A DNA stretch of 37,492 nt from Salinivirgaceae bacterium (GCA_017551905.1 JAFZKK010000088.1:1-37492), one strand, 5' to 3'. Shown: positions 8,954-17,216, counted from the stretch's first letter. Program-made: numbers and translations. The notes: generated from the sequence alone by a model not told the origin.

Positions 8954-10012
8954 CTAAAATTTAAAATGTCCCGTGATTTCGAAGCGGAACGAGTGCCAAT
9001 TGTAAGTGTCGGTGCGGACTCGGGTGCCATCGGCGCGGCTGTAGAGCGTGCCACGGTGCGACATGTCTTTGGTAAGTCCGGTGTAGAAATTGCTCGACAC
9101 AGCAAAGTGCTTGCTAGCATCGTAGCGCATACCGGTGATGAAGCCGAACGAGTGAAGGTCTTTCAGGTCCTCACTCATCGCCATACGAATGTTATACTCA
9201 ACTCCCAAATAAGGCGTGAACTTGCCAATCTGATACCCCACGCGCACAGGCACGGCAAACAGCACATATTTAGTTATCGACTCCTTTATTCCGACCGAAT
9301 CGCTATAACGGCCGGTGCTCTCGTTCTCGTCCCAATGCATATCGAAGCCCGCGGCTTGGCCTTCATGCTCACTTTTCAGATAAATTCTGCCAATGTTAAA
9401 TTTGATATCTGGGTCATCTTCACAATAGCCGCAATCGGGATAGTTGCAAGTGAATTTACCTCTAAGTCCTTCGTTTTCAAAAAGAAAATGAATGTGCGCG
9501 CCCGTTCCCAACGTAAAATGGCTGATAAATTTGGTTTCGTAATTCACACCGAAGTTAAGAGTGCCGTTTCCGCCCGAATTCCAAGCCAAGTGGTTCTCGA
9601 CAAACAATGGTGTGCAGACACTTGTCCAAGCGCCGGCGCCTAAAAACATATCAATTGTGCTTTTCTCGATGAGCATATTTTTAGCGGCAAAAAGCATCAG
9701 GTCGAAAAAGCCCATATTTTTGGTGCTGTCGTTTTTCTTAACATCCTCACTTATAATCACATTGTCAAGTGGAATGCTGGTTGTTTTGCCGTTGCCGATG
9801 ATGAGCAGATTGGTGGTGTTGGTGAGCGTGTCGATTTGGATAATGTGCATCGTCTCGACACCCTCAAACGGGTTGGTGCGTTTCTCAATTACCTCATATA
9901 TAGTATCATACACGATTACTTCCTCGTAGATGTAAACCGTGTCTTGCGCCTTGGCGGCGATGCCCGTCAAGCAAAATAATATGGCGATTAGTGTTGTTTT
10001 TAGCAGTTTCAT
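8954..10012 (-). CDS. Outer-membrane beta-barrel protein with N-terminal extension (paralogue A)
   Basis: The 352-residue protein has a signal peptide (MKLLKTTLIAILFCLTGIAAKAQ). A roughly 95-residue periplasmic extension follows, rich in Thr/Ile/Asp and starting DTVYIYEEVIVYDTIYEVIEK; its two neighbours downstream lack it. The beta-barrel domain from about residue 118 is homologous to those neighbours (GAWTSVC; VPVRVGYQIGKFTPYLGVEYNIR) and ends GHFKF. The motif C-x-Y-P-D-C-x-x-C sits at Cys189, Cys194 and Cys197. The start codon is 4 nt past the sigma stop codon, so the two are co-transcribed and probably translationally coupled. I infer that the extension may contact the periplasmic tail of the sigma protein. 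Confidence 0.87.
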   Translation of the reverse strand: MKLLKTTLIAILFCLTGIAAKAQDTVYIYEEVIVYDTIYEVIEKRTNPFEGVETMHIIQIDTLTNTTNLLIIGNGKTTSIPLDNVIISEDVKKNDSTKNMGFFDLMLFAAKNMLIEKSTIDMFLGAGAWTSVCTPLFVENHLAWNSGGNGTLNFGVNYETKFISHFTLGTGAHIHFLFENEGLRGKFTCNYPDCGYCEDDPDIKFNIGRIYLKSEHEGQAAGFDMHWDENESTGRYSDSVGIKESITKYVLFAVPVRVGYQIGKFTPYLGVEYNIRMAMSEDLKDLHSFGFITGMRYDASKHFAVSSNFYTGLTKDMSHRGTLYSRADGTRVRTDTYNWHSFRFEITGHFKF

Positions 10013-10016
10013 AAAG

Positions 10017-11027
10017 TTACGGGTTGTTTGTTGATGCTGGCACAGTGTCGGTGACCACCACTTTCCGGTGGCGAATCACTTTCTTTTTGACCACCACCGT
10101 TTTCTTTTCCTCTTTCGGCTTCTCTTTGACGACCTTCGGTTCGGGCGCAGGCGGCAGATTTACCAATGTATCAGTCAAATTGAGCGTGTCGGCAGGAATT
10201 GTATCGAGTTGATTTGCAACGCTATCAGCTGATATCACAATCGGTTCCGGCTCGCTGACGGACGCCTCATCGGTGTTCATTACCACTGCGCCGACACCAA
10301 CACCGGCGGCCACTGTGGCGGTAGCTACGGCGGTTGTAACAGCGGCTGTCGAGCCAACAGTGACGTGCCCCGCCGCCGCACCAAAATTGATGGCGTGCGA
10401 TGCTGCCGTTGTCGCCGGCGCAACACTGAAGTTGCTGAAACTCTGTTGATAAAGCTTGTCGATAAAGCCCTCGCGGCGCGGAATGAAAAACAGCAGCCAA
10501 GCACGGCGGCGGCGTTTGTGCTGCGCCTCTTCGGTCAGGATTTCCTGAAGGCGTTTACGCGCCCGCATCAGGTGCGATTTCGATGTGTTCTCGCTGATAT
10601 TCAGCTCTTCAGCTATCTGCGCGTGCGAGTATCCGTCAATCACGTACATATTGAACACCAGCCGGTGGTGCTCCGGCAGCTGGTTGACGGCGGCAAGCAG
10701 TTCCTCTTGCGAGAAATCGGCCTGCGCAATTATGTTCAAGTTGTCGTTGCTGTCCATTTCGTCGTCGATTAAAATGTTTTCGTAAAGTTGCTGTGCGGCC
10801 TGAGTCCGCAGGTGCTGCAGGGCGGTGTTCACCGCAATTCGCCGCAGCCAGGCGTCGAACTCGCCGGTGCCGCGGAACGAGTCCGATTTTTCCATAGCGG
10901 ACATAAAGGCGTCGTGCGCAAGGTCCTCGGCCAGTTGGCGGTCGGCCACGTATCGGTAGCACGCGCCCGTCAGCTTGCTGATGTTGCGGTTGTAAGCCTT
11001 TGTCCAAAAGTCAGTTGTAAAGTCCAT
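10017..11027 (-). CDS. ECF sigma factor with C-terminal membrane segment and periplasmic-like tail
   Basis: This is a 336-residue sigma-70 family protein. Region 2 spans about residues 10-75 (YRYVADRQLAEDLAHDAFMSAM, then FDAWLRRIAVNTALQHLR). Region 4 spans about 110-165 (LPEHHRLVFNMYVIDGYSHAQIAEELNISENTSKSHLMRARKRL). ECF sigma factors normally stop soon after this, at 170-200 residues. Here a basic patch (HKRRRR, 170-175) follows, then a long Ala/Val/Gly-rich hydrophobic stretch at about 214-250 that could span the membrane. The tail is acidic and Pro/Thr-rich, then Lys-rich, and ends VVVTDTVPASTNNP. No separate anti-sigma gene is next to it. The ATG at 11027 begins region 2 correctly; an earlier in-frame start at 11075 would begin upstream of the promoter and is rejected. 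Confidence 0.9.
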   Translation of the reverse strand: MDFTTDFWTKAYNRNISKLTGACYRYVADRQLAEDLAHDAFMSAMEKSDSFRGTGEFDAWLRRIAVNTALQHLRTQAAQQLYENILIDDEMDSNDNLNIIAQADFSQEELLAAVNQLPEHHRLVFNMYVIDGYSHAQIAEELNISENTSKSHLMRARKRLQEILTEEAQHKRRRRAWLLFFIPRREGFIDKLYQQSFSNFSVAPATTAASHAINFGAAAGHVTVGSTAAVTTAVATATVAAGVGVGAVVMNTDEASVSEPEPIVISADSVANQLDTIPADTLNLTDTLVNLPPAPEPKVVKEKPKEEKKTVVVKKKVIRHRKVVVTDTVPASTNNP

Positions 11028-11048
11028 TTTTAAACGCGTTTTACCTAT

Positions 11049-11095
11049 TGATGCCGATTTGCGAAAAAGTTGCACCTCGACGGCGAAAAAATTTT
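11049..11095 (-). promoter_or_regulatory. Predicted ECF sigma promoter, copy C (autoregulation)
   Basis: On the minus strand TGCAAC (11074-11069) is followed after 14 nt by GCATCA (11054-11049). A short A/T tract lies upstream at about 11085-11095. The sigma ATG at 11027 is 21 nt downstream. The same element before the sigma gene and two barrel genes suggests that the sigma factor drives its own transcription. Confidence 0.6.
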
Positions 11096-11296
11096 AATGA
11101 CGACTTCCTATTTCTTGTTATTATTCTGTATTTCAGTTTTTTATATCGATACGATTTTATTTCGACAGAATCGAAATTTTCACTTTTCAGGTTACGGGCG
11201 CTGCCGCGATGCCGGCCGATATTTGCTCATAACGCTGCGAAGATAGCGCAAAAATCCGCTGTAATTTTTACCTTAGCGACAAAATAGAACACTATT

Positions 11297-12148
11297 ATGA
11301 CAAAGTACATTGGGGCTCACGTGAGCACGCAGGGCGGTGTCGAGAACGCGCCGCTGAACGCCAGCGCGATAGGCGCAACGGCTTTCGCACTTTTCACCAA
11401 GAACCAGAAGCAGTGGTTCGCAAAACCGCTCGAACCCGCATCGATAGACGCTTTCAAGGCGAATTGCGCCAAATACGGATACACTGCAAAGCAGATTTTG
11501 CCGCACGACAGTTACCTAATCAACCTCGGCAACCCCAATGCCGACAACCTGCAGAAGTCGCGCGATTCGTTTATCGATGAGATGCAGCGTTGCGCCCAAC
11601 TCGGGCTTGACCGCCTCAACTTCCACCCAGGCAGCCACCTAAAACAAATATCAGAAGATGAGTGTCTTGCGCTGATTTCGGAATCGATAAACATTGCTCT
11701 TGACAAAACCGAAGGCGTGACGGCCGTCATCGAGAACACCGCAGGACAAGGCACGAATTTGGGCTTTACTTTTGAACAGATTGCACAGATTATCAGCAAG
11801 GTGGAAGACAAATCACGCGTTGGCGTCTGCATCGATACCTGCCACGCCTACGCCGCAGGCTACGACCTGAAAACCGAAGAAGGATTCGCCCGCACGTGGC
11901 GCCGTTTCGATGAAGTAATTGGTTTTCAATATCTTCGCGGAATGCACCTCAACGACACAATGAAAGGCCACGCCAGCCGCGTCGACCGCCATCAGTCGAT
12001 TGGCACAGGCTTTTTAGGTGCCGATGCTTTCAAACGCCTTATGGCCGACCCTCGTTTCGACGGCATTCCGCTCGTCCTCGAAACACCCGACGAGAGCCTT
12101 TGGCCCGATGAAATCAATATGCTGAAAAGTTGGTGTCAACAACAATGA
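11297..12148 (+). CDS. nfo: Endonuclease IV (AP endonuclease)
   Basis: Endonuclease IV cuts DNA 5' to abasic sites in base excision repair, using a three-zinc centre in a TIM barrel. The 283 residues match the usual length of about 280-285. Family signatures are present in order: [60 protein letters not shown] and LVLETPDES. These supply the conserved His, Glu and Asp zinc ligands. The ATG starts the typical beta-1 strand ([15 protein letters not shown]). A -7-like TACCTTAG at 11269-11276 may be its promoter. The downstream gene overlaps its stop codon by ATGA, so the two form an operon. Confidence 0.97.
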   Translation: MTKYIGAHVSTQGGVENAPLNASAIGATAFALFTKNQKQWFAKPLEPASIDAFKANCAKYGYTAKQILPHDSYLINLGNPNADNLQKSRDSFIDEMQRCAQLGLDRLNFHPGSHLKQISEDECLALISESINIALDKTEGVTAVIENTAGQGTNLGFTFEQIAQIISKVEDKSRVGVCIDTCHAYAAGYDLKTEEGFARTWRRFDEVIGFQYLRGMHLNDTMKGHASRVDRHQSIGTGFLGADAFKRLMADPRFDGIPLVLETPDESLWPDEINMLKSWCQQQ

Positions 12149-12657
12149 ATCAGCAACTTACCGAACAATTAGAAGCCGAAGCGTCGCGTGCCAACACCGA
12201 CCTTGTGGTGGCGTGGGCAATGGCCGACGACCGTCATTTGGCCGACCTTGCCGAAGCCGCCCTCAATGGCAGCCCCGTGGCCGCACCACGCGCAATGTGG
12301 GCACTCTCAATTGTTGCCGAGCGCGACAGCCAGTCGCTTGCACCGTTTTTGCCGCAGTTGGTGGCCGCCCTGCCGCAATTGTCGCAAAGCGGACTGCGCC
12401 GTTTAGCTTGTAAAATACTAATGCTCTGCCCGTTACCCGAAGAATACGACGGTCAGATTGTCGATTTTTGCTTCCGAATGCTCGAACAACCCGACGAGCC
12501 CATTGGCGTAAAGGCAAACTGTATGTCGCTAATTGCCAATCGGTTGTCGCAATATCCTGAATTGAAACCTGAACTGAAAGCGATTGTGGTTGATATTTTA
12601 AATACCACGCAATCAAGGGGATTTGCCTCGCGGGCAAAGAAATGTGGGGTGATTTAG
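12145..12657 (+). CDS. Helical-repeat (HEAT-like) protein of unknown function
   Basis: The product is a 170-residue, all-helical, Leu/Ala-rich protein without signal peptide or membrane segment. Its repeated helix pairs ([54 protein letters not shown]) resemble HEAT repeats, a scaffold for protein contacts. I recognise no catalytic motif. The ATG at 12145 overlaps the nfo stop as ATGA, implying translational coupling; an in-frame start at 12130 lies further inside nfo and is less likely. Its stop (12655-12657) overlaps the stop of the convergent O-antigen ligase gene (12654-12656). Confidence 0.8.
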   Translation: MNQQLTEQLEAEASRANTDLVVAWAMADDRHLADLAEAALNGSPVAAPRAMWALSIVAERDSQSLAPFLPQLVAALPQLSQSGLRRLACKILMLCPLPEEYDGQIVDFCFRMLEQPDEPIGVKANCMSLIANRLSQYPELKPELKAIVVDILNTTQSRGFASRAKKCGVI

Positions 12658-14135
12658 GCTTGGTCGTTGCCTTGTTCTACAGCAACTGCATCTTCCTGTT
12701 TATCACCACTATAATAAACATCGATAGCCACAAGCAACGCCGTGAAGCCCCAGAACGGAACCGAAGCCTTGTCGGTATCGAGAAAATCGTTCAGCACACC
12801 GTGGAAATAGTAGGTGAAAAGTCCGATGATGGCCGCCAGACCAATGGTGTAGAGCATCGGGTGGGTGGCGCGGGTGCGGCGTATGGCGCGGAAACCCGTT
12901 ATGATGGTGGCAACCATAATGGCCACAAGCGTGAGCGGCCCAAGGACGCCTTCCTCGGCCAGTGGACCAAGATATTCGCTGTGCGCGTTGCCCATATCGC
13001 CCTCGTTGGTGCTGATGATGGTCTTCTCGTACGAGATTTGGAACGGCGCGTAATAGAACATATAAGTGCCAGGTCCCCAGCCAAATATGGGGCGTTCGAG
13101 GAACATACGTCCGGCGCAGTTCCAACGGTTGATGCGTTCCATATTCGACGCGTCGGTCGAGATGTTGGCCATCGATTGCAGGTGCTCGACAAAATCGGTC
13201 GACGAGTCTTGGTCGTTGGTTTTCAGGTCGCGCATCAGCATATCGCCGAACGTGAAAAAGCCTATCGCGGCAACGCCGATAATGGCCACAATGGTGGTGA
13301 ACTTGATTTTCAGTTTGTGGCAGCACCAGATGCCGAAGCCGCCCACAAGGCTCAACCACGCCGCGCGGGTGTATGAGAAGATGATGCCGACAATGAGCAA
13401 CACGGCCATAAACATAAAGGTGGCACGTTTGCGCGGGTCGATTAACTTGCTGAACGACAGCGCAATGACCGGCGGAATATAGAACGCCAGCAATGCCCCG
13501 TACGATGTGTGGTCTTTGTAGAACGGATTGGCCGACCAGTGGGCGATTTTCTCGTCGAAAATGCCGTATTTGGCGTGGCGCACAAGCGCATACACAACCA
13601 CAATGCAAAGTGCTATGGAATAGAGCGTTACAAAATGTTTAGCGTTGTTTTCATCTTTCCTAAAGACTTGCGTCATAATGAAATAGAGCGGAATGATGAA
13701 CCACAGCCGCGACAACAGAAATTTGAACGACACAAGCGGGTCCTCGCTCATCACGCAAGTGATAAGCATCCACGCCAAATAGATGTAAATGGTGATGCTG
13801 ACGGGGTGCGTCAGGATGCGTTTGTCAAAGCGCTTCTCGCTGATAATCTTAAAGATGAACAGCAACATTATGCCAGCCAACAGAGGTTCGGTGGGCAAAA
13901 ACATATCGATGGGCAGACCTTCGATAATTTCGCTCAACGGAACCGAAAGCGGCGCCATAAAAGCAATGAGTAACAGCAACTTATCGAGCGCCAAAAATGC
14001 GGCGGCCACAAGAATGACCGCTATCGGCAGCACGCTCAACAGGTAGAATTCGTTGTAGATGCAAAACAGGTTGAGTGCAAGAAACAACGCCGTGCAAGCG
14101 TAAACCCACCAGCCGTTTTTTTGCTGAATCTGCAA
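12654..14135 (-). CDS. O-antigen ligase/polymerase family membrane protein (Wzy_C)
   Basis: The 493-residue integral membrane protein has about a dozen hydrophobic helices. A large extracytoplasmic loop near residues 340-410 holds the Wzy_C signature (RPIFGWGPGTYMFYY, then GNAHSEYLGPLAEEGVLGP). Members either polymerise O-antigen repeats or attach the finished chain to lipid A-core or another acceptor; sequence alone does not separate these. It begins 3 nt past the stop of the Wzz-like gene, so both belong to one surface-polysaccharide operon. The short cytoplasmic C-terminus is acidic and Gln-rich. No glycosyltransferases flank the pair, so the main polysaccharide cluster must be elsewhere. 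Confidence 0.88.
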   Translation of the reverse strand: MQIQQKNGWWVYACTALFLALNLFCIYNEFYLLSVLPIAVILVAAAFLALDKLLLLIAFMAPLSVPLSEIIEGLPIDMFLPTEPLLAGIMLLFIFKIISEKRFDKRILTHPVSITIYIYLAWMLITCVMSEDPLVSFKFLLSRLWFIIPLYFIMTQVFRKDENNAKHFVTLYSIALCIVVVYALVRHAKYGIFDEKIAHWSANPFYKDHTSYGALLAFYIPPVIALSFSKLIDPRKRATFMFMAVLLIVGIIFSYTRAAWLSLVGGFGIWCCHKLKIKFTTIVAIIGVAAIGFFTFGDMLMRDLKTNDQDSSTDFVEHLQSMANISTDASNMERINRWNCAGRMFLERPIFGWGPGTYMFYYAPFQISYEKTIISTNEGDMGNAHSEYLGPLAEEGVLGPLTLVAIMVATIITGFRAIRRTRATHPMLYTIGLAAIIGLFTYYFHGVLNDFLDTDKASVPFWGFTALLVAIDVYYSGDKQEDAVAVEQGNDQA

Positions 14136-14138
14136 GGT

Positions 14139-15167
14139 TTAGTTCTTTTTAAGGTAGTCGATGCGGCGGACAACGGCGTCGCGGATTATCATAAAGAGCA
14201 TCAATGCGATAACTGTGGTGATGGTCGACGAAACGACAATCATCCAGCGCACCGGATAGGCTTTCTTTTCCGACACGGTTGCCGGGTTCACAACATATTT
14301 GTGCGGCAAGTTCTGACGCGCATCCAGTTGTGCTTCAGTGAGTTTTGTCTTCAGTCCGGCCAAACGCTCGCGGTCGAGTTTCAACTGACTACTGATTCCG
14401 GCAAACGCGCCCCCCTCTTTTCCCAGTTCATCGAGCCGCTTCTGAATCTCGTTGGCAGCGCTCTTGTTGCCGTTGCCCAAAGCCGTTCCCAGCGCGTTCG
14501 ACAGCGCTTCGGCCTGTTTCTCGTAATCGACAATGCCTTTTTTGCGCATCTCGTCCAGAACCTTTTCTTGCTCTTCAATGTCTTCACGCAATTCATTATA
14601 CTCTTTTTCAACAAGTTGCATTGCCAAAATGGCCTTTGTGTGCAACATATTGTTACGCACGGTGTCCACCAAATTCGAAATCTCATTGGCAATTTCGGCG
14701 GCGAGTTTCGGGTCGGTATCCATCACCGAAATGCTGACCGACAGGAATTTAGTCGGTTTTATGACGATGTTTTTGCTGTACTTCTGATAGAGTTGGGTGT
14801 ATGGGTATTTCGAACCGGGCTTGATGTCGTAGTGGTTCATCAAGTCGTATTTCTCAACTATGCGGCGGCGGATTTCGTCCGATTGCAGCACCTGCATCAG
14901 TTGGTCGAGTTCCTCGTCCTCGCCCAAACGCAGAACGCTCTTCACCATACCCACCGACGATGTCGAAAGCAAGTCTTGCGACAACGAGCCGGCAGCCGTC
15001 GGGAAAAGAATTACTTCCGACTTGTATCGTTCTGTCATACAAAGCGATACAACAGCTGAAATAATAGCCGTGGCAAACCCGACAATGATTATCGGCCAAC
15101 GGCGGTTCCAAAAGTAAAGAATCAAATCGACGGCGTCGAACTTGTATTGGTTCTGATTTTCTGACAT
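14139..15167 (-). CDS. Wzz/GumC-like polysaccharide chain-length determinant protein
   Basis: This 342-residue inner-membrane protein has the polysaccharide co-polymerase layout. A short cytoplasmic N-terminus leads to TM1 at about residues 24-46 (RRWPIIIVGFATAIISAVVSLCM). A long periplasmic coiled-coil domain follows (AMQLVEKEYNELREDIEEQEKVLDEMRKKG). A Pro-containing segment (NPATVSEKKAYPVRWM) leads into TM2 near 305-328. No Walker motifs or kinase domain are present, so it is the Wzz type rather than a BY-kinase fusion. It probably sets the chain length of the polymer handled by the downstream ligase/polymerase. A perfect -7 box (TACCTTTG on the minus strand, 15191-15198) lies 24 nt before the ATG. 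Confidence 0.88.
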   Translation of the reverse strand: MSENQNQYKFDAVDLILYFWNRRWPIIIVGFATAIISAVVSLCMTERYKSEVILFPTAAGSLSQDLLSTSSVGMVKSVLRLGEDEELDQLMQVLQSDEIRRRIVEKYDLMNHYDIKPGSKYPYTQLYQKYSKNIVIKPTKFLSVSISVMDTDPKLAAEIANEISNLVDTVRNNMLHTKAILAMQLVEKEYNELREDIEEQEKVLDEMRKKGIVDYEKQAEALSNALGTALGNGNKSAANEIQKRLDELGKEGGAFAGISSQLKLDRERLAGLKTKLTEAQLDARQNLPHKYVVNPATVSEKKAYPVRWMIVVSSTITTVIALMLFMIIRDAVVRRIDYLKKN

Positions 15168-15190
15168 AATTTTTCGTTTTTAAAGAGCCG

Positions 15191-15198
15191 CAAAGGTA
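15191..15198 (-). promoter_or_regulatory. -7 box of the wzz-like operon
   Basis: CAAAGGTA on the plus strand reads TACCTTTG on the minus strand, an exact match to the Bacteroidota -7 consensus TAnnTTTG. It is 24 nt from the start codon. No clear -33 TTG is found at the usual distance. Confidence 0.5.
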
Positions 15199-15240
15199 AT
15201 AATTTATTGGTGAATCGGCTAATCGGTGAAATGGTGAATT

Positions 15241-15284
15241 GTTTAAATGTTTAGTGTTTAGAGTTTAGCGCTTCGCTGTTTAGA
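15241..15284. repeat. GTTTAG-type short tandem repeat
   Basis: Units GTTTAAAT, GTTTAGT, GTTTAGA, GTTTAGC, a GC-rich interruption and GTTTAGA run from 15241 to 15284. Just before it, 15209-15239 holds imperfect copies of GGTGAATCGG/GGTGAAATGGTGAA. The stretch is a non-coding spacer between the serpin 3' end and the wzz-like promoter. Confidence 0.55.
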
Positions 15285-15324
15285 AGGTTGAGTTTATGGC
15301 GTGAAAACTTCAAAATACTATTTT

Positions 15325-16695
15325 CTACATTTTTTCCACCTTGCCTACAAACAAGATTGTGCCAGTCTGTTTGTCGCGAATAATGTAGGCGAACGGACGA
15401 TTGACATTGAATTCTATCGGGACTATAGGTGGTTCTGCTACGCCTGTTGCTCCATAAACCATAACAGTCACGGCCGCGGCTTCGGTTCCGTTCTCATCAA
15501 CGCTGATGTGCGAAAGTTGGAATACATCGCTCACAAATGCTTCAGTGTGTCCGCTGCCCATCTTGCTCAAGTCGGCGGTTGATGGCGAAAACACATCAAT
15601 CACACCTAACTGATTCATAATCTTGACCAGGTTGTGATTGAATTCCAAGTCAAATTTTGGCAGATGAACATTTAACTTTTTATATGACATTTTTTCCAAT
15701 GCCGCATCGAAACGCACCTGACTCAACTTACTGATGCACTTGCTGACACTCATTCCGCTGTCGGGCAGGATGATATCCATACAAGTTGTACCGGTGTATG
15801 ACAACTCGGCCATTGTGAAAATGTCGGTTCTGACATAGTTAAAATATTCCTGCTGATGCATCATATCCACCTGCGACACCGCACCATCTGCATCGGTAAA
15901 GTCTGCTATTAGAGTCCCGTGTTCCTTAAACGGTTTTTCCCAATCAGCTTTGAAATACAGTGCGTTAGCCATTACGGTTATTGACAATGGGTCAAGGTCG
16001 GAAAGCATCGATGGAATCATCCCGTGTGTTTTTGTGTTGCACCAACCATTCATTACGGCAAGCGCGCTATCTTTATTGGCAAAATTCAACGTTGTTGCCT
16101 CCGCATCGAAATAACTGTTGCACAATTCGATATACTCGTTAAAAAGAGGATAGCAACTATCTGTCCAAACGGCGTTGGCCGTCTCAATTGTCTGTTGGTA
16201 ATTATTATCCCCATATTCACTCCATTCTGCGTTCTGGTTGGCATAATAACGATTCATTTCCTTCCATTCCGAAATCACTGTCTGGCAATAGTTGTTCAGC
16301 TCATCGATTGATTTTGAACCATATCCGAACGCTTCGAGAATCTGCTTGCGGCTTTCTCCGTCAGCGCCGTTGGCCAGCATTGCAAACGCCATCTTAACGC
16401 TTATGGGCGACAGAAAGAAATTGTCGCCTGGCTCATTATTCAACTGTTTGACAATGTTGAACGTGAAATCGCCTTCAGTTTGCGCATTAATCAAACACAA
16501 TTCAACCGCTACCTTATCCGGATTATCTGGAATCTCACACCAAAACGGCGGAATCGTATCGGTAATGGTTCCGGTTGTTGTAGTGTCTTTGCTTGGCAAA
16601 GTGTGCGGTTCAGGCTGTGGCTCTGTGTTATTGTCTTTGTCGCAAGCAATCGCGGCAAGCAAAACAACTGAAAATGCGATGATTGCCTTCTTCAT
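15325..16695 (-). CDS. Serpin-family protease inhibitor, lipoprotein
   Basis: Serpins trap proteases by a suicide mechanism in which the reactive-centre loop inserts into a beta-sheet. The 456 residues start with a lipoprotein signal peptide; the lipobox cysteine is Cys18 (LLAAIAC), followed by DKDNNTE, an acidic stretch like the surface-export signals of Bacteroidota. The serpin fold is evident: NFFLSPISVKMAFAMLANGADGESRKQI, ANALYFKADWEKPF, FNVNRPFAYIIRDKQTGTILFVGKV. The hinge is ENGTEAAAV (Gly at about 403, then Thr-Glu-Ala-Ala-Ala), the small-residue pattern of inhibitory serpins. Counting from that Gly puts P1 near Thr417. The loop is longer than in alpha-1-antitrypsin on the P' side. Tannerella forsythia miropin is a known Bacteroidales relative. 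Confidence 0.93.
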   Translation of the reverse strand: MKKAIIAFSVVLLAAIACDKDNNTEPQPEPHTLPSKDTTTTGTITDTIPPFWCEIPDNPDKVAVELCLINAQTEGDFTFNIVKQLNNEPGDNFFLSPISVKMAFAMLANGADGESRKQILEAFGYGSKSIDELNNYCQTVISEWKEMNRYYANQNAEWSEYGDNNYQQTIETANAVWTDSCYPLFNEYIELCNSYFDAEATTLNFANKDSALAVMNGWCNTKTHGMIPSMLSDLDPLSITVMANALYFKADWEKPFKEHGTLIADFTDADGAVSQVDMMHQQEYFNYVRTDIFTMAELSYTGTTCMDIILPDSGMSVSKCISKLSQVRFDAALEKMSYKKLNVHLPKFDLEFNHNLVKIMNQLGVIDVFSPSTADLSKMGSGHTEAFVSDVFQLSHISVDENGTEAAAVTVMVYGATGVAEPPIVPIEFNVNRPFAYIIRDKQTGTILFVGKVEKM

Positions 16696-16754
16696 GGTTC
16701 AAAATCGAAATTGCAATTGGTTTGTGTTTTTTGTTTTCGTTTACGTTAAAATAA

Positions 16755-17216
16755 TCAATCCTCAACAATCACAATCTTCTCAATCAAATCGCCCGGGCGG
16801 ATAGCGTCGAGGACATCGAAGCCTTCGAAAAGTTTGCCAAAGCAAGTGTGAACGCCGTCAAGATGTTGTGTGTTTTCGCGGTTGTGGCAGATGAAGAACT
16901 GTGAGCCGCCCGTGTCTTTGCCGGCGTGCGCCATCGACAGAACACCGCGGTCGTGATACTGACGACCGGCGCTGGTCTCGCACTTGATGCTGTAGCCCGG
17001 ACCGCCGGTGCCAACGCGCGGGTCGCCAAGGTTGCGCGAGAACGGACATCCGCCCTGAATGACAAAATTGGGTATCACGCGGTGGAAACGCAAGCCATCG
17101 TAGAAGCCGCTTTTAGCAAGTTTGACAAAGTTATTAACCGTGTTCGGAACGTCGTCGGCGTACAATTCAGCCTTCATAACGCCCTTTGCTGTGTGAAATT
17201 CTGCTATTAATGCCAT
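16755..17216 (-). CDS. Cyclophilin-type peptidyl-prolyl cis-trans isomerase
   Basis: The enzyme catalyses cis-trans isomerisation of Xaa-Pro bonds during protein folding. The 153-residue product is a minimal single-domain bacterial cyclophilin with the active-site motifs FHRVIPNFVIQGG, GVLSMAHAG and GGSQFFICH, the last followed by LDGVHTCFGKLFEGFDVLD. The ATG at 17216 gives MALIAEFHTAKGVMKAEL, the usual start of cytoplasmic members. A longer in-frame form from 17273 would add a hydrophobic leader (KLFFFPIFATYINSQ) that lacks a good cleavage site, so a secreted version is less likely. A -7-like TATCTTCG lies on the minus strand at 17243-17250. Confidence 0.95.
   Translation of the reverse strand: MALIAEFHTAKGVMKAELYADDVPNTVNNFVKLAKSGFYDGLRFHRVIPNFVIQGGCPFSRNLGDPRVGTGGPGYSIKCETSAGRQYHDRGVLSMAHAGKDTGGSQFFICHNRENTQHLDGVHTCFGKLFEGFDVLDAIRPGDLIEKIVIVED

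Noticed and set aside
10365..10772. Plus-strand open frame of 135 codons inside the sigma gene, considered as a hidden anti-sigma gene
   Set aside because: It is antisense to region 4 and the tail of the sigma factor, and has no membrane helix or signal.
12709..13608. Second minus-strand frame of 299 codons inside the O-antigen ligase gene
   Set aside because: It is rich in Arg/His/Cys without helices or domain, while the other frame gives a complete polytopic membrane protein.
14121..15059. Plus-strand open frame of 312 codons over the wzz-like gene
   Set aside because: It is antisense to a recognisable Wzz protein with correct membrane helices; the shadow has no domain.
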